From NCBI GenBank assembly GCA_963422465.1, contig OY730172.1, positions 4,030,001 to 4,094,000 of the forward strand: a DNA stretch of 64,000 nt, in the 5' to 3' direction. The notes under the pieces were generated by a model, which worked only from the letters and a program-made list of their open reading frames with translations, did no database searches and was not told where the DNA came from. Position numbers and translations under genes: made by a program. Source of the stretch: Lichina pygmaea (lineage: Eukaryota > Ascomycota > Lichinomycetes > Lichinales > Lichinaceae). Below, piece by piece: positions 33,919-46,064 of this stretch (position 1 is its first letter; each line of letters starts with the position of its first letter).

Positions 33919-35377
33919 CTAGATCAGGTCCACCTCGAACAGGCATTTGTCCGGTTCGGCCACGATCCACATCTTGACTATCTGAAGTCCTACCGAGCCC
34001 AGCAACTCATCCCAGTCCGCGCGCGTCCGCTCCTTGCCGCACATGGTCAGCATCGTGAGGTCGACGACGCAGCTGAGCTGGTCAACGCCTCGGTCGGGTA
34101 GGACGCGTTCGTTGATCAAGATGCGCGAGTATCCCCGCTTCATGGCCGCCACCGTGTTCTCCAGCGCTTGCTTGCAACTCGAGTCGGGCCAGTCGTGGAA
34201 GACGGTGCGGAAGTAGTACGCCCGGGCACCTGGAGGATACCTTGAGCCTTGGTACAGAAGAGAACAGTTCACCGGGGGAGCGGGCAAGGGACTTACCCTT
34301 GATCGGCTGCGTCGTGAACATATCGTAGGGCTGCAGTTCGACGCCATCGTGCGGCTTCTGACGGGCGTAGTCGATCGTCGCCGGCAGGTCTGCTACGACG
34401 AGCCGCCCTGGCAGGTGGCCGTGCTTCTGCTTGAAGTACTTCAGATCATGCCCCACTCCACCGCCGATGTCCACAAGCAGCACGGCATCCGGGTCTTCTC
34501 GCAGCCCCGGCCTGAACACCTCGTCCATCGAGACGAGGTCGATCCAGTTGGGCCCGACCCGCTGGGCGTTCATGAAGTTGTCAAAGCGCTCCTGCAGAAT
34601 CGGTTCCCCGACGGCACGCTCCCAGAATGTTTTTCCGCCGGAGATGAAAGGGTAGGGCCCCTGGGCAGGTGGATCAGGCTCCCGATAGCCGCTCGCGGCG
34701 AAGTACTCTGGGAGCTTGAGCAGCACCGGGGAGACGTGCTCGAAGCTGGTCACCCATCGTCAGTCGGTCACGGCATCGTCCGCCGCGGCAAGGGCGGACC
34801 GCTACGTACAAATGGATCAGGCCGTCGCGCCAGCCCCAGTCGTTGTGGATCGAGGTTTTCTCGTTTGCGGCGTACGTCTCCAGATCCGTCTCGGTCACGA
34901 CATCCTCCGCTGCGAGGAGCCTCATGATGCGGACTGAAGGAGCCGGTCAGGCGTCACGACGTCCATCGTCTGCCCGCCCTTCCCCATCTGCTTCTGGCTT
35001 ACCGACAAGCGACCGCTGAGCGCCGGTCTTGCTGGCGAGCTCGACTGCCGTGTGAGGCTTGCCGTCGGCGAGCACGTCAAGCCACTTGGCGTTCGTTGCG
35101 ACGCGGATGGCGGCGCTTCGGTGGGGCTGCGGCACACGCAGGAGCAGTCAGCCATGAACGAGCTCGGCGCCACATCCAGGGGAGGCCCACGCTGGCATAT
35201 GAAGATGCGCACCTCGAACAGCGTCCGGTCGTGGGAGTCGACTGGGGTCTCCAGGCGCAAGGCCAGTTTCAGGGCAGCGTTTCGCAGCCGTCGTCGCGCG
35301 TCATCATGGCCTGTGCCATCGTACGCCTTTGCTGCGCGCTCGAGCTCGTCTACCAACGGCCGAGCCTCGTCTCTCAT
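33919..35377 (-). CDS. SAM-dependent O-methyltransferase (fungal COMT-like)
   Basis: Exons (minus): 35377-35213, 35126-35003, 34933-34810, 34745-34297, 34229-33919; 1173 bp, 390 residues. The N-terminal dimerisation helices include LRNAALKLALRLETPVD. A winged-helix region follows (WLDVLADGKPHTAVELASKT and RIMRLLAAEDVVTETDLETY). The Rossmann fold has the SAM motif VLLVDIGGGVGHDLKYFKQK and LVVADLPATIDYA, then YYFRTVFHDWPDSSCKQALE, where HDWPD holds the usual catalytic His, and ILINERVLPDRG. The C-terminus MWIVAEPDKCLFEVDLI is normal. Exon 3 ends at the GTACGT donor because only that choice preserves the frame. Known: these enzymes methylate hydroxyls of secondary metabolites; the substrate is unknown. 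The 2-oxoglutarate dioxygenase lies 2.3 kb upstream on the same strand. The extreme N-terminus could begin in another upstream exon. Confidence 0.85.
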
Positions 35378-37665
35378 GTCTGCTGCGGCCGTCTTTGCAG
35401 GCGATGGCTTCGTCGGACGGTTTCACTGTCAAGCTCTGGAATGGAAGCCGATCCGCTGCAGCTGCGACGATCTTATACCTCGACGTGGGTCGCTTCAGTG
35501 TCGTACCCTCGTGCCGTGAGAGGTCCCCATGGGGATCTCTCCAAGGCCGGATCCGTTCTCGGGCATGCCTGCCAAGCAGATTGGGCAAGCCATGATAGAT
35601 AGCGGGCGTCCGAAGGGTACGTACTCGTAGTACGTATGTAGACGTGGCATCCTTGCTGCTCACGTGGGAGTACAAACCCCTTGTGAGGCTAGGTCAAGCC
35701 AATTGTAATTCAGCCGGACCCAAAGTAGAAATCGATCGTGCCATTGGCTTCCATGTCTGTCGAGTCGATAATTTGCAAGCACCTGGCGTGCCGCAGCTGC
35801 TACGGAGAAGACGGATACAGAATGGATTTCATTGCACCCTCCGGAGGGTGCCGAGCAGTCCAGCGCAAATCATTCTTTGCCCTATAGACCCTCCATATTT
35901 CCTGCTCGAAATATCAAAGACAGTGCCGGAAAGCTATGGTCAAATCAAGAGGTGCATCCAGAAAGCCCTTGATCAGTGTTTTGGAGGCTGTAGCACAATT
36001 TCTTCCAGCAACAACAACCACCTCATCTGCTACTGTGCCACCGGATGTGATCAGAGGCAATCTAGAGCAGTCTAGAACAAAAGAGGTGGATAACATCAAT
36101 GATTGTACTATTGGTTCTCCATCCAGACAATTACCGCCGCACTCTCCTTGTTGCGGTCGCTGGGCCGCAGGCCTGCTAGCTTACCGGTAGTCAGTGGAGG
36201 TGGCTTAGTCAGCCGGGGCCATACAGGAAGACGCTAAGCACAATAGCCAGGAATATCCACATACGACAAGCCGACTACGGCTACACTCAACTGTGACGGG
36301 GCACCCCTACAGAGCATGGACAGCTTCCTAGGGCAGCAAGACAATCAACGGACAAACAATTGCTCCCTAGTACGTCTCCATCTCAGAGATGAATCCCGCG
36401 ATGTTGCTAGCTAAGAAGCGAAATCGCTTTTGTGCGTCTACGGAGCAATGTTTTTCCGCTCCGAGGGCCATTTAGTCATCGACCCCCTGGCAGAGGTCTA
36501 CAGCGGAAATAACGTTACGTGTGCGGAGCTACGAGTATTCCGTACGGAGAACTCCGTATAACTTACAAGCCAAAGGGAATTTCAGAGCCGCATTATCAAA
36601 ACTATTGAGACATCTTGATATTTGCGCTCGTCCAACTCAGAGTTCTGTGTGCCCCCCTGTTGGCATCAATGACTGCCTGGCGACAGGACACTCATCTCGA
36701 GTCATTCGCTGTCACTTTGGGGTCGCTGGTGCATCAAGGAACTCAGGAACTAGATCCCTGATGGCTGGCGTGCCTGGCGTGCCTGGGAGGCGATCTGACC
36801 AAAATATTCTGATAATGTTACGAGCTTTTCAGCTTACTAAGCGTATACGCGTAACGCTATACACCTTGTAACTTATAGCTCCGAGCCCTTGAGGGCCTTA
36901 ATCGAGCAGACTTCTCCTCTTCTCGATAGGCCGATGCCATGGTAGCTGTGCCACTCCTCTATGCAGATTTCTTACTTCGGTGCCCCCCTCTTACGCGTGC
37001 TGACGGGGGGCCATACCCCCCTCCTCCCACCCCTTTGGTGATTGATTCCGGAGGCACGCCAGAAGGAGAGTTGTGTTGTTGTCATTGGAAGAAAAGGGCT
37101 AGCTAGAGTTTTGGTGACTGCGCTAAATTTGTGGGGGAAGAGCGCATGTGATGGCGTTTAGGGCTTAGGGCTCCACGCCCACAACATCCACTTTCCAACA
37201 TCCGTCCTCGCTCGCGGCACCATGTGTTAGTCGGTCAGCTGATCGACAATCCCAGCTGTAGTTCCACTTGTAAATCCTGTACGTAGCTTCCGTAGCTTCG
37301 CAACTCCACAGGCACCTCCGCAGCAGCCCGCCCTATCTGAAAGTCATACTGTAGCTGTAGGTTATCATAGTAGTGTCGGTTTACTGAGTGACTGGCTTGT
37401 TGGCGCCGGCGAACGTAGAGAACACAGAGCACATAGCTCGTTCTACAAAGGATGCATGAAGACTTGGATTCCCTTTCTCTTCCACGCCCGTCCGGCCAGG
37501 AACGCCGGCTACGGACGAGCAATATAAAAACCATCACTGTGGACGTATAAAAGTTCCGGCCAAAGATGACGGCCAGGTCAAGAGAACGTGGAGCGCTCGA
37601 GACATGGAAGTGCCTGAGCTGATGGGCCCGACCGACCCGGTCCGCATCTAGCGGTCCGAGCACCG
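35378..37665. other. 2.3-kb intergenic region with AT-richer island and repeat copy
   Basis: Contains a diverged relative of the 4251-4608 element at about 36505-36875. It also has an AT-richer stretch at about 35690-36130 with short remnant-like frames, and a C/G-rich block at 36975-37040 resembling the ends of the 16.4-kb element. No gene was called. Confidence 0.45.
36505..36875. mobile_element. Diverged relative of the 4251-4608 MITE-like element
   Basis: Shares with the 4.3-kb element the ordered blocks AATAACGTTA near the left end, ATCAAAACT-TGAGACA, GTTGGCATCAATGACTGCCTGG (one base different), GCTGGTGCATCAAG and CAGCTTACTAAGCGTA-CGTAACG near the right end. The terminal inverted repeats are eroded, so this copy is much older or belongs to a different subfamily. 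Confidence 0.65.
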
Positions 37666-38999
37666 CTAGTCGTTGTAGTTCGACTGCCGTGACCCATCCT
37701 TGTCGATCTTCGGCAGTCCGTAACGCTCGTGCAAGTCTTCCTCTTGCGACTTGCCGTCCGGGTCGAGTCGTGGCCGCTCACCGTGACACCCGACGCGGAC
37801 GGCGTGTCGACGATGGGGAGCGAATCCGTACGAAGCCGTGTGACTCTGGACATGTCGCGATTAGCGCGAGGCAGCTTCCATCGGTAGAGGCGTACTCGCA
37901 GGGGATAGAGCTTCGACTCACCGTGACTCTGTTGTCCCAGAAGGCCACGTCGTATTGCTGCCACTGGAAACGGGCGTGAATCTCCTGCGTGGTCGAGATG
38001 AGGTCGTTGAGGTAACGAATGATGGCGTCGCTCTCTGTCTTGGGGATGCCGACGATGACGGTGATGAAGCCCGGGCTGTAGAAGAGCGACTTCCAACCGG
38101 TCACCGGATGGGTCCGGACCAGGGGGTGCTCCGTCGTCACGGGCTCCCGCCGCAACGGCCGTCCAGCGGCCCGGGACCCGTCGGCCTGCAGGTCGGCCGA
38201 GTGAAGCGCAGTCAAGCTCTCGAGATACTTCTGCATCTGCGGCGAGAGGAGGTCGTACGCGCCGTAGTGGGAAGCCCACAGCGTGTCGCCCCCGCCACCG
38301 CGCGGGGGACCGCTCAACAGCCGCAGCGACGTGTACGAGAGCGGCTGCAGCTCGTACGTCACCTGCAAGGAAGTATGGTCAGCGGAGGGGATGCCACACG
38401 GGGCTGGAGGGCAGAAGGGCCCGCACGTCAGAGTGCCACAAGAACGCCGGCGTGAACATGGCTCTCTGGTCCTTGGAGCTGCCATCGGCGAAAATGACAT
38501 GAACGTCCTCGAGGCCGGCTTGGCGCGGGATCGAGGTCGTCGCATGCTTGTGCAAGGTGCCCAGGTAACGGCCGAGCTCGCGCTGCTTCTGGATGTCAAA
38601 GTCGGTCTGACCGCGGAAGAAGACGACGCCGCGAATGGCGACGAGCCGAGCCAGATCGTTCTTCTGGGCGTCGGTCAGATGCGCCAGGTTGACGCCGTGG
38701 ATCTCGGTGCCAATCTTCGGGTTGTGGTCGAACACGTCCGTGGCCGCATCCAGCAGGTTGCGGAACTCCGGATGACCCTGAAAGCCCTTATCCTGGAAGG
38801 GAACCTCCTCCAGCGGTGGCCACTTGATGTTGGGGAAGTACGGCAGCAGATTCTCGTGCTCGTAGGGTCCGTCCAGCATGGCCGCCGTGACGCCTGGGAC
38901 AAAGGTCTCGGCGGTGGTTTTGGTCCGTCTGGGCGGCAGCGCCAGGCTCTTGTTGGGGACATGGGTTGGAAGGACGGGCCCTTCCAGCGAAGGAGCCAT
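37666..38999 (-). CDS. TauD/TfdA-family 2-oxoglutarate, Fe(II) dioxygenase
   Basis: Exons (minus): 38999-38427, 38362-37922, 37845-37666; 1194 bp, 397 residues, all phase 0. Conserved features: IGTEIHGVNLAHLTDAQKND, VAIRGVVFFRGQTDFDIQKQ, the iron-binding HxD in FLWHSD, GGGGDTLWASHYGAYD (2OG-binding Thr region), and AFWDNRV-TSHTASYGFAPHRRHAVRVGCHGE, which carries the distal iron His and the 2OG-binding Arg. This layout matches fungal alpha-ketoglutarate-dependent sulfonate dioxygenases (yeast Jlp1-like) that release sulfite from taurine-type sulfonates. The true substrate is not shown by sequence. No peroxisomal or secretory signal was seen. The last exon ends SRQSNYND. Confidence 0.9.
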
Positions 39000-41900
39000 G
39001 ACGATACACCGAAGAGGCTGGAGTCAATTGGGCACCGATCTGGCTGGGGGTCGGAACAGAGTAGAAGGTAGGGCAGATCCTACGGGAGCCGGGAAGTGGA
39101 AGTTCCAAGAGATGGCCAGACAGGATTCGCAATTCAGCGAGAGAAGGCCCGGAGAAGTCGCAACGCTTTATGTGCGAACTCTCGGGATTCCGACATCCGC
39201 AGGCTGATGGCACCATCGGCCCCATATGTCGCGGACAGAGGGACGGGCCTCCTTTCCTGTGGAGGCGGCGAAACATCGTGCCATGGTAGCGCTGGAGCTA
39301 CCACAGAACTATCGTCTCGCATCGCCGGAGATCCCATCTCGGACACCTCCGGGAAAAGCAAGGTCGCGCATTATGCGGTACGCAGTATCGTCGATGCTGC
39401 TGCCGTTCGCTTCCTGGGCCTTCTTCGACGGACCGTCGAGTGAGAGACGGACTTCCGGCCGTCCAGCCGACGAAAATCTCACGGAGCCTCTCGCGGGTCG
39501 GTGGATGTCATGCTGCGCCTGAACTACCCCGGAAATGCAGCGGCCAGGCGTTGCCGGGCCCCCGGCGGCTCGCGTCGCGCTCACCCACCACATCTTGAAT
39601 GCTGGTAGGGAGGACGACTGGCGTAGTTGGAGAGTCTTTCGGTCAATCAGACAGTTGCATGCTGGCTGGTCAATCTGGAAGCCACGACGAACATGCTTCA
39701 AGTGACAGCTGCAAGCTGGCGGTCGTCATGCACGACATTGACATCGTATCGTACGTAGTCCGCACCATGTTGAGCCAATCAATCCAAGGCACTCGAGTCC
39801 CGGCCGTCAGCCTTGATGAGCGTGACATTAGAAGGCTACCGAGGCCCAGCTATACTGTCGCTCGACGATGCCTTGCTTCGGCCGAAAACAGCCAAGCTCA
39901 ACTGCATCACGTCAATGTGGCAGACCCACCCGTGGCACCGCAGGGATGGAGCTTCGTCTCAAGTCTGCCCAGCTCGCCGTAGATGGCTGACGGGATCTCC
40001 AGACGGCACTAGTGATCATGACATTCCTCGCACGCCTGGATCCTCGACCATCGGCACGTTGACGAGACCTCGGTGGGACGGCATTCAAGCGATAGACGAA
40101 CAAGGGGCCTCCCTCGAACGCGATATTGGATGGCGACTCGGGCCTGGATTGCCGTTGTCGCTACGTAGCGAGTCATTCAAGGCTGCTACCGCATCGCAAC
40201 CACATCTTCGTCAAGGTACCCCGCAGTTTTGCTGCTCGTCGGTTTGCCGGTCAAGGGAGCTCGCATTCGACCGTGGGTCCAGCTGTTCTCCCTCCTCCCA
40301 GCAGAAGCTGCGCGAGAAACTGGTGTTGTCAGCCGCTCTGAGACGAATGAATAGTCCAAAATCTCGTTTATATCATCCGCTGTCGGGTCCTGCCCGGCCT
40401 GGTTCGAGTATCGTCGGCTGCTTCGTAGCTATCGAGTGAAGGCTGCAAGACGCGGTGCGCACCCATTCGGAACCTGGCACAGATACTGCTGCCGCAGGTC
40501 ATTGGCGCCGACACGAAGGGCCTGTAGCCGGGACTTCTGTAGCTCGGGCACGCCAGGCTGGCTGCATCCTGCAGAACTCGAACCACGCCGTCGATCATTG
40601 GCTCCTTCGGCTTGACTTAACTCCCAGGATTTTGAACAGAGCTCGAACGAGTGGCTGTTGAATTCTGAGTGACCAGTCAACAAGGTTCTTCTCATAAGGA
40701 AACCGGCCGACGAGAGACAAGTAGAGCTCTGCATCCCTGGCACGATGATAGAGCTATCATCTGTTTGTCCGCCCCTGCGCCAGACCCAATCCGTCTCATG
40801 GAATGCTTGAGCCTTTCCGACCTTCGCTCATGGTGACACCGAGCGTGTCTTGCGGACGTGCTTCTTATATTGCTCTTGGATCTCCTATTTCGTCTTCCTG
40901 CTGCGCCGTTTGTGCTGATGTCGTCCGTTCCCCCACCGTTGAGTGGGAACTAGGGTCCCGGGCACTTCTGGATCCGAGCTATTGAATGGGTATGATATGA
41001 CGCAGCTTAGACGATCTCGACGAATATGATCTCGGTGGTCAAGCAGTGCCAGAGAAGAGAAAGACTGCGGTGTCGAGACGATGCAGGCAACGATACGCTC
41101 AGGGAGGCATGACCTGGCCTTGTATGGCCTGTCGACCAGAAGACACCGCTCTACCAAGTCGTCGAAGTTGATCTCTGGTTTCTGCCCGTGATAACGAGTC
41201 GTAAATGTGACGAAGGTTTCGTATCGGTCAGTAAGCCCATTCAGAAAGACTGCAGCCAATATTTCATCGTCCGATCTCAAGCCGGCATTCTCCAATGCTT
41301 GATCGATGCTCCGCACATTGCCGATATAGTCGCTCATGGAGTCGCCGAGTGATAACGCAAAGAGTTGTTCCTGTAGGATACGGTATAGCGCGCTGAAAAG
41401 CCAGTACGTGCAAAGAGGACTCGAAGCTTTGTCCACAGCTCTACCGGGTCGCGAATGCCTTGTGCGTACATCTCGGGGGAGTCGTCGTCGAGGTACAGAG
41501 GAATCCTGGCTGTTATCATTTCCGCCTCGTCATCGTATTCCAGCCGAGCCTCGGTGGGCTTTCCGCCGCAATCACCATGCAGTCGTACTTTTTGCTGGCA
41601 GACGACAAGCCAGTCGCTCGCAGATCAGGAGCATCTCCACCTTGGTCTTCCAGGTGTTGTAGCTGTGGTGGGTGATGAGGGGATGTTCGTGGAAGCCATC
41701 GTGCAGAGATTCCCGTAGACAGCTATGGTAGATGATACTCAAGACGTACAGCAGTGGAGAAGTCTTGTGCTATTCCGGGCTTACTGGTAAGTAATGCCTT
41801 TTGAAAAGCGCGTACGATTCCGGAGCGATGTAGTGGTCTAGGACAGCCTCGACTGGTTCTCCTGCTAGTGCTGAATCGGCGCTGGTGCTCAACTTCCACT

Positions 41901-42606
41901 CCCGGCCATGATGCGGGGCTTCCACGGTGGTGGCGATACTCAGACCTCGAGTGGCGGCACCAACAGCCGTCGACGTTCGAACTTGTGGGGTGTGGCCTTA
42001 GCGCTACAGTTACTGTTTGGGAGCTTGCTCTGGGCATTTATGCCTATATCGTAGGGACGAGGGTGTTCTACAAAACCTTCACTGTAGGTATCGGAGCTTG
42101 GATCTTTAGGCTCCGAGTTGACTGTAGGCCCGCGCTTACCGTAGCGGTAAGGTACCGGTACTTAGAGCCGCTACGTTTATAGCCGGGGCCGTACGTACAC
42201 TACTGGTACGTACGGCGACTTACGGGTAGACAAAGCGATGGCGAAGAAGCTAATTACCGTATGGTATCGATCGATTCCGCTTCTGTAGCGGGATAAACCC
42301 TTCTCCTGCTTGTACACTAGAACAGCTTTGAAGTCTATAGTCGACACCCTTCAGTGGCGCGAGAACTACCACGCCGTGATGCCTGTCAGTTCCTATGAGA
42401 GCGCGTCAACGTCACAGATGGCAGCGCGAAGTAGAGTCCTTCTGCTGACCGGTGCCCTTGTAGTCCGCGTTTGTGACCGAGTAGAAGGATCAATCTGCTT
42501 CCGTTTGTAGTAGACGAGAGTCTTGACCGGCAGAGCCGTTGGGGGAAAGGAGAAGAGACGTGCCGGAGGAGGGATGGCGGCCGTGACTCTGCCAGGTTTA
42601 TATAGC
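39000..42606. other. 3.6-kb gene-free region with retroelement fossil
   Basis: Lies between the dioxygenase promoter and the 3' end of NUP49. It holds a degraded Ty1/copia gag-like segment (about 40885-41720) and, near 42130-42215, GTAC/CGGTAC palindromes. No host gene was recognised. Confidence 0.5.
40885..41720 (-). mobile_element. Fossil Ty1/copia gag-like fragment
   Basis: The minus strand carries an open stretch with the gag (UBN2-type) signature, including SMSDYIGNVRSIDQALENAG, ILAAVFLNGLTDRYETFVTF and LDDDSPEMYAQGIRDPVELW. Only the gag region is recognisable; protease, integrase and reverse transcriptase parts are absent nearby. Long terminal repeats could not be assigned with confidence. 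The copy is clearly broken, with several breaks, and looks old. Confidence 0.6.
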
Positions 42607-43624
42607 TCACATTCGCGTCCTCATCGAGCAATCGCCACGACCGCCCAACTTGGAACCCCCGATCTCGGCGAGCGTCAGTTCCTGGACGCCCTCGCGGACG
42701 GTGGAGACCCTGCCGGCGACGCCGAGGATGCCTTGCTCAAAGTCGCGGAGGACGCCGGCGAGCTCGATCAGCTGGTCTTCGGCAGAACGAGCGGCGCCGT
42801 TGTTGTTGCGGCTGAAGCCGAGTTCCTGCAGCTGCTGCCACACGCGGGACTCGACCGTGCGCAGGTGCGACTCGATCTCCGACAGGTTCCGCTGGTAGGC
42901 CTCGAGCTTCTGCGACATGCCGTCTGCGCGCTGCGAGAAGAACGTCACGAGATCCCTGGGTCCGCCGTTCGCCTCGTCCGTGTCGGCGATAGCGGCGATG
43001 CCGCCGGACCCGGCCACCCGAGGCGCGCCCCAGAGGTTCGAGTACTGGTGCTGCGGCGAGAGCTTGAGGGTGTCGATCAGCGCGAAGGAAAGCTTCGCGT
43101 CCTGGGCGTCCTTCTTGGCCGTGGCCCGGATGCGGTCGATCGCTAGTGCATCGGCGTCGAGTGCCTCGGTGAGCGCTTGCATTCTCTTCGTCACGTGTTC
43201 GACGTCGTTGGGGAGGTAGGTCAGGCGGTCCTCGTGGGTCGGCATGACGGCCTTGCACTGGTTGTGCGTATTGATCTGTCGAAGCACGACCGCGTCCATC
43301 TCCTCTATCTCCTTCTGCAGGTGCTCTTGAAGGTCCGTGAACCGCGTGGTCAGGCGCGCGTGATCCAGATCGATCTTGACGAACGGCCCAGGAGTCTGAG
43401 TTTGCAGGCTGGGGTTCGTACTCGAGGACTGTAGGCCAAAGGTCTGGCGTGCCGGCTGCTGAGCCTGACCGGCGGATGGCTGGAGTCCCGTGTTCTGAAA
43501 CGGCTGTGCTGGACGGCTGAACAAGTTGTGCGCACCTTGCTGCTGTTGTGGCTGCTGCGTCTGGCCAAACCCTCTAGCATTCTGCTCGGGCTGCGCAAGA
43601 CGGTTGGAGAGGCTGTGCGCACCA

Positions 43625-43655
<31 letters not shown>

Positions 43656-44395
43656 GCTGCGGCTGCTGTAAAGCGCCGCCGAGCCCGGACGAACCCCCTC
43701 CAGCCTGGGTGGTCCCAAAGCCAAGGAGATTTCCAGTCTGGGGTGCACCAAAGCTTCCAGCCTGCTGCGGTTGAGATGCACCAAAGGCACCAAACTGCTG
43801 CGGTTGCTGCTGTTGGGGTGCTCCAAAGCCTCCACTCTGCTGTGGTTGCTGTGGCTGTTGCGCTGTCCCGAATCCTCCACTCTGCTGTGGCTGCTGTTGC
43901 TGCTGCGTTGCCCCGAATCCTCCACTCCGCTGCGGCGGCTGTTGCTGTTGCGTTGTCCCGAATCCTCCAAAGCCACCTGTCTGCTGGGACTTCTGGGGCT
44001 GCTGCTGTCCGCCAAAACCTCCAAAGCCACCTCCAGTCTGTTGACTGCTGGGTGCGCCAAAGATATTGGTGGTTGCCTGGGGCTGCTGTTGTCGGTTGGT
44101 GCCTTGACCGAAGAGGGACCCGCCGAAGCTGGTACCACCCCCCTGAGTGTTCTGAGCGGTGGAGCCGAACATGGGTCCCTGCTGCTGCTTGTTCGATGCC
44201 CTGATTGCGAGTCCAGACGTTAGCCAGAGAGGTTGATAACAGATGATATGACACTTTGCAGGTCCGTACGGAGGGGGTGCGACAATACTCAGTTCTCTAT
44301 GCGTTGTTCATGACACAGTGGTATCGATGAACTTACTCTGTCGTGTTGGCCTGAGTAATGTCGATACTTAGGCCAGTTGGACGCGCCAATGGCAT
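42607..44395 (-). CDS. nup49: FG-nucleoporin NUP49 (Nup58 family)
   Basis: Exons (minus): 44395-44337 and 44200-42607; 1653 bp, 550 residues. The first exon MPLARPTGLSIDITQANTTE matches the short conserved N-terminus of fungal Nup49. A long FG/GLFG-type region rich in Gln follows (GGFGGFGGQQQPQ, repeated FG spaced by Gln runs). The C-terminal half is coiled coil: IDLDHARLTTRFTDLQEHLQ, KEIEEMDAVVLRQINTHNQC, YLPNDVEHVTKRMQALTEAL and LSEIESHLRTVESRVWQQLQ. Known role: with Nsp1 and Nup57 it forms the central transport channel of the nuclear pore and binds karyopherins. Gln runs are coded by CAA/CAG microsatellites. It shares a 360-bp divergent promoter with FIP1. Confidence 0.92.
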
Positions 44396-44755
44396 GATGG
44401 AAGTCACCTTCTCAACGGGCACCAAGCTTATTATAGGCAATCATTTGGTGATGGTCCGCCTAGGCGCACTGCTTGCAGACGTGCTTCAAATTGCGGCGCT
44501 AGTGGCGCTACGTCGGATTAATATATATCCGAATCCCGCTAGCTTCCGACGCTAGCGGCGAGCTCCGTCCCGTAGCTGTTAGGTTTACATTCTAGCGCAC
44601 AAAGCTGGAACGTCCTTCTCCTGTTGTGATGCTCCTTGTGTGAATTTCAGAACCTTCGTCCCTGTGATCCAACTGCCTGCTCCTCACCACCTTCCCTTGA
44701 CCGAATCAATCCCTCCCCTTGTGGCTGATCCGTTGGAAGCAACGGTTCTTCGAAG
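44396..44755. promoter_or_regulatory. Divergent promoter, NUP49 / FIP1
   Basis: A 360-bp spacer between opposite starts. It contains the inverted pair CCGCTAG-N7-CTAGCGG at about 44536-44558 and TAATATATATCC at about 44519-44530. It may coordinate the two RNA-export and processing genes; this is inference. Confidence 0.45.
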
Positions 44756-46064
44756 ATGGAAGAAGAAGGAGAAGATGACTTCTACGAGCCCTCGCCGTTG
44801 CCGTCTACTGCCGTCGACGTGGGAGCCGTCTCCGTAGCATCCCAACAACGCCCAGGTGATAACAGGACCGCCAACATCGTGGCGCCCACGGTTATATCCA
44901 AGTCAGCTGCTGATCTGGAAGAAGGGGAGGAAAAGGATGAGGGAGAAGACGAAGACGGTGACGGTGAAGGAGCTGACGAGAGCGACGACTCTGTACTTGC
45001 TTCCCTTCCCTCCCTTGGCTTCATCTCATCCGCGTATCCGTAACACCCGACTTATCTCATCGTGTAGGACATTGACATCATCACGGAGAGGAAAGACGGT
45101 AGCAAACCGGAACCGCCTCTGTGAGTGAAGCTGATGCCCAAGATGCTGCGCCAACGTGTCTGACGGAGGTCGTCCTTGAAGCAAAGCCGGCCGGCACCAT
45201 CTTCTTCGCCGGCTCTCATCTCGGCCATCTGCGCCGGGAACGCCAACGGGCGTTCGGGACACAGCTATCCACGGAAAGACAGAGCCGGCTGCCAAGATAG
45301 CTTCGGCTGCGCGCTCAGGGGCAGACTATCCCGCCGTACGCTCGTCCAAGCTCGATGTCGATCGTATGCCCACATACCAGCCTTTGGACAAGCCCTTGAG
45401 CGAGATTGATATCGACAAAGGTGAGTGTCGTTGCAATCCCTTGCCTCAAAGACGGCCCTCGATGGTTGACCGCGATGAAGATCTCAAGGAGCATGAGAAA
45501 GCGTGGCGCATTCCTGGCACGGATGTCAGCGACTTCTTCAATTATGGATTCGATGAGTTCACCTGGACTCTGTACTGCCTGAAGCAAGAAAAGATGCGGG
45601 ACCAAGCTCGGGAAGACAACGCTCTGTTCAACGCCGGCATGATGATGGGCGTCGAAGGTCCCTCCCTGGGTGAGACTGGCGCTGCCTCTGTGCCGCCGAA
45701 TGCCCCGCAGCAGCGCTTGAATCTGCCTCCGGTGCCGGGAATGCCTGACATGCCGCCGGAGATGCAAGCGATGATGGCCCAGCTGGCCTCGGGCTTTGAC
45801 CCATCGCAGCTTGCTCCGATGGACCCCGCAACGTTCGTGATGCCGCCAGCGGGGGCCGTTCCACCACCGCCGCAAGCAGGCCAAGGAGCTGTTCCCCAGG
45901 GCCCGGCTTTTGGCCACGGTCCGCAGGCCTTTGGCAACCAGGCGCTGAATGCACCGCAGATGCCGTATCCTTTCGATCCTGGAATGGGAGGACCCGACGG
46001 TGGTCGTAATCGTCCTGGCAATTTCTCCGCTCGAGGACGAGGCGGGGGTCGACGGCAGTGGTGA
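44756..46064 (+). CDS. fip1: Polyadenylation factor FIP1
   Basis: Exons 44756-44992, 45068-45120, 45182-45420, 45481-46064; 1113 bp, 370 residues. The acidic N-terminus ([14 protein letters not shown]) and [17 protein letters not shown] precede the Fip1 motif: [20 protein letters not shown] followed by [21 protein letters not shown] Pro/Met/Gly-rich tail ends in an RGG-like segment ([13 protein letters not shown]). Known role: an unstructured subunit of the cleavage and polyadenylation factor that tethers poly(A) polymerase and binds CPSF30/Yth1. The exon 3 acceptor was chosen for frame continuity and a TCTGAC branch point; it is the least certain junction. Alternative exon 3 starts would change only the poorly conserved linker. 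Confidence 0.92.

Noticed and set aside
33919-38999. Possible secondary-metabolite cluster (O-methyltransferase plus 2-oxoglutarate dioxygenase)
   Set aside because: No polyketide, peptide or terpene synthase, transporter or pathway regulator is present nearby, and the flanking genes are housekeeping.
40366-40740. Possible LTR of the copia fossil
   Set aside because: Short inverted words are present (TGTTGA/TCAACA), but no second copy could be paired with it across the fossil, so no terminal repeat is annotated.
43350-44254. Alternative frames over the NUP49 FG region
   Set aside because: The CAA/CAG/GGC repeats keep all frames open. Only the minus-strand NUP49 frame joins to the conserved N-terminal exon and coiled coil.
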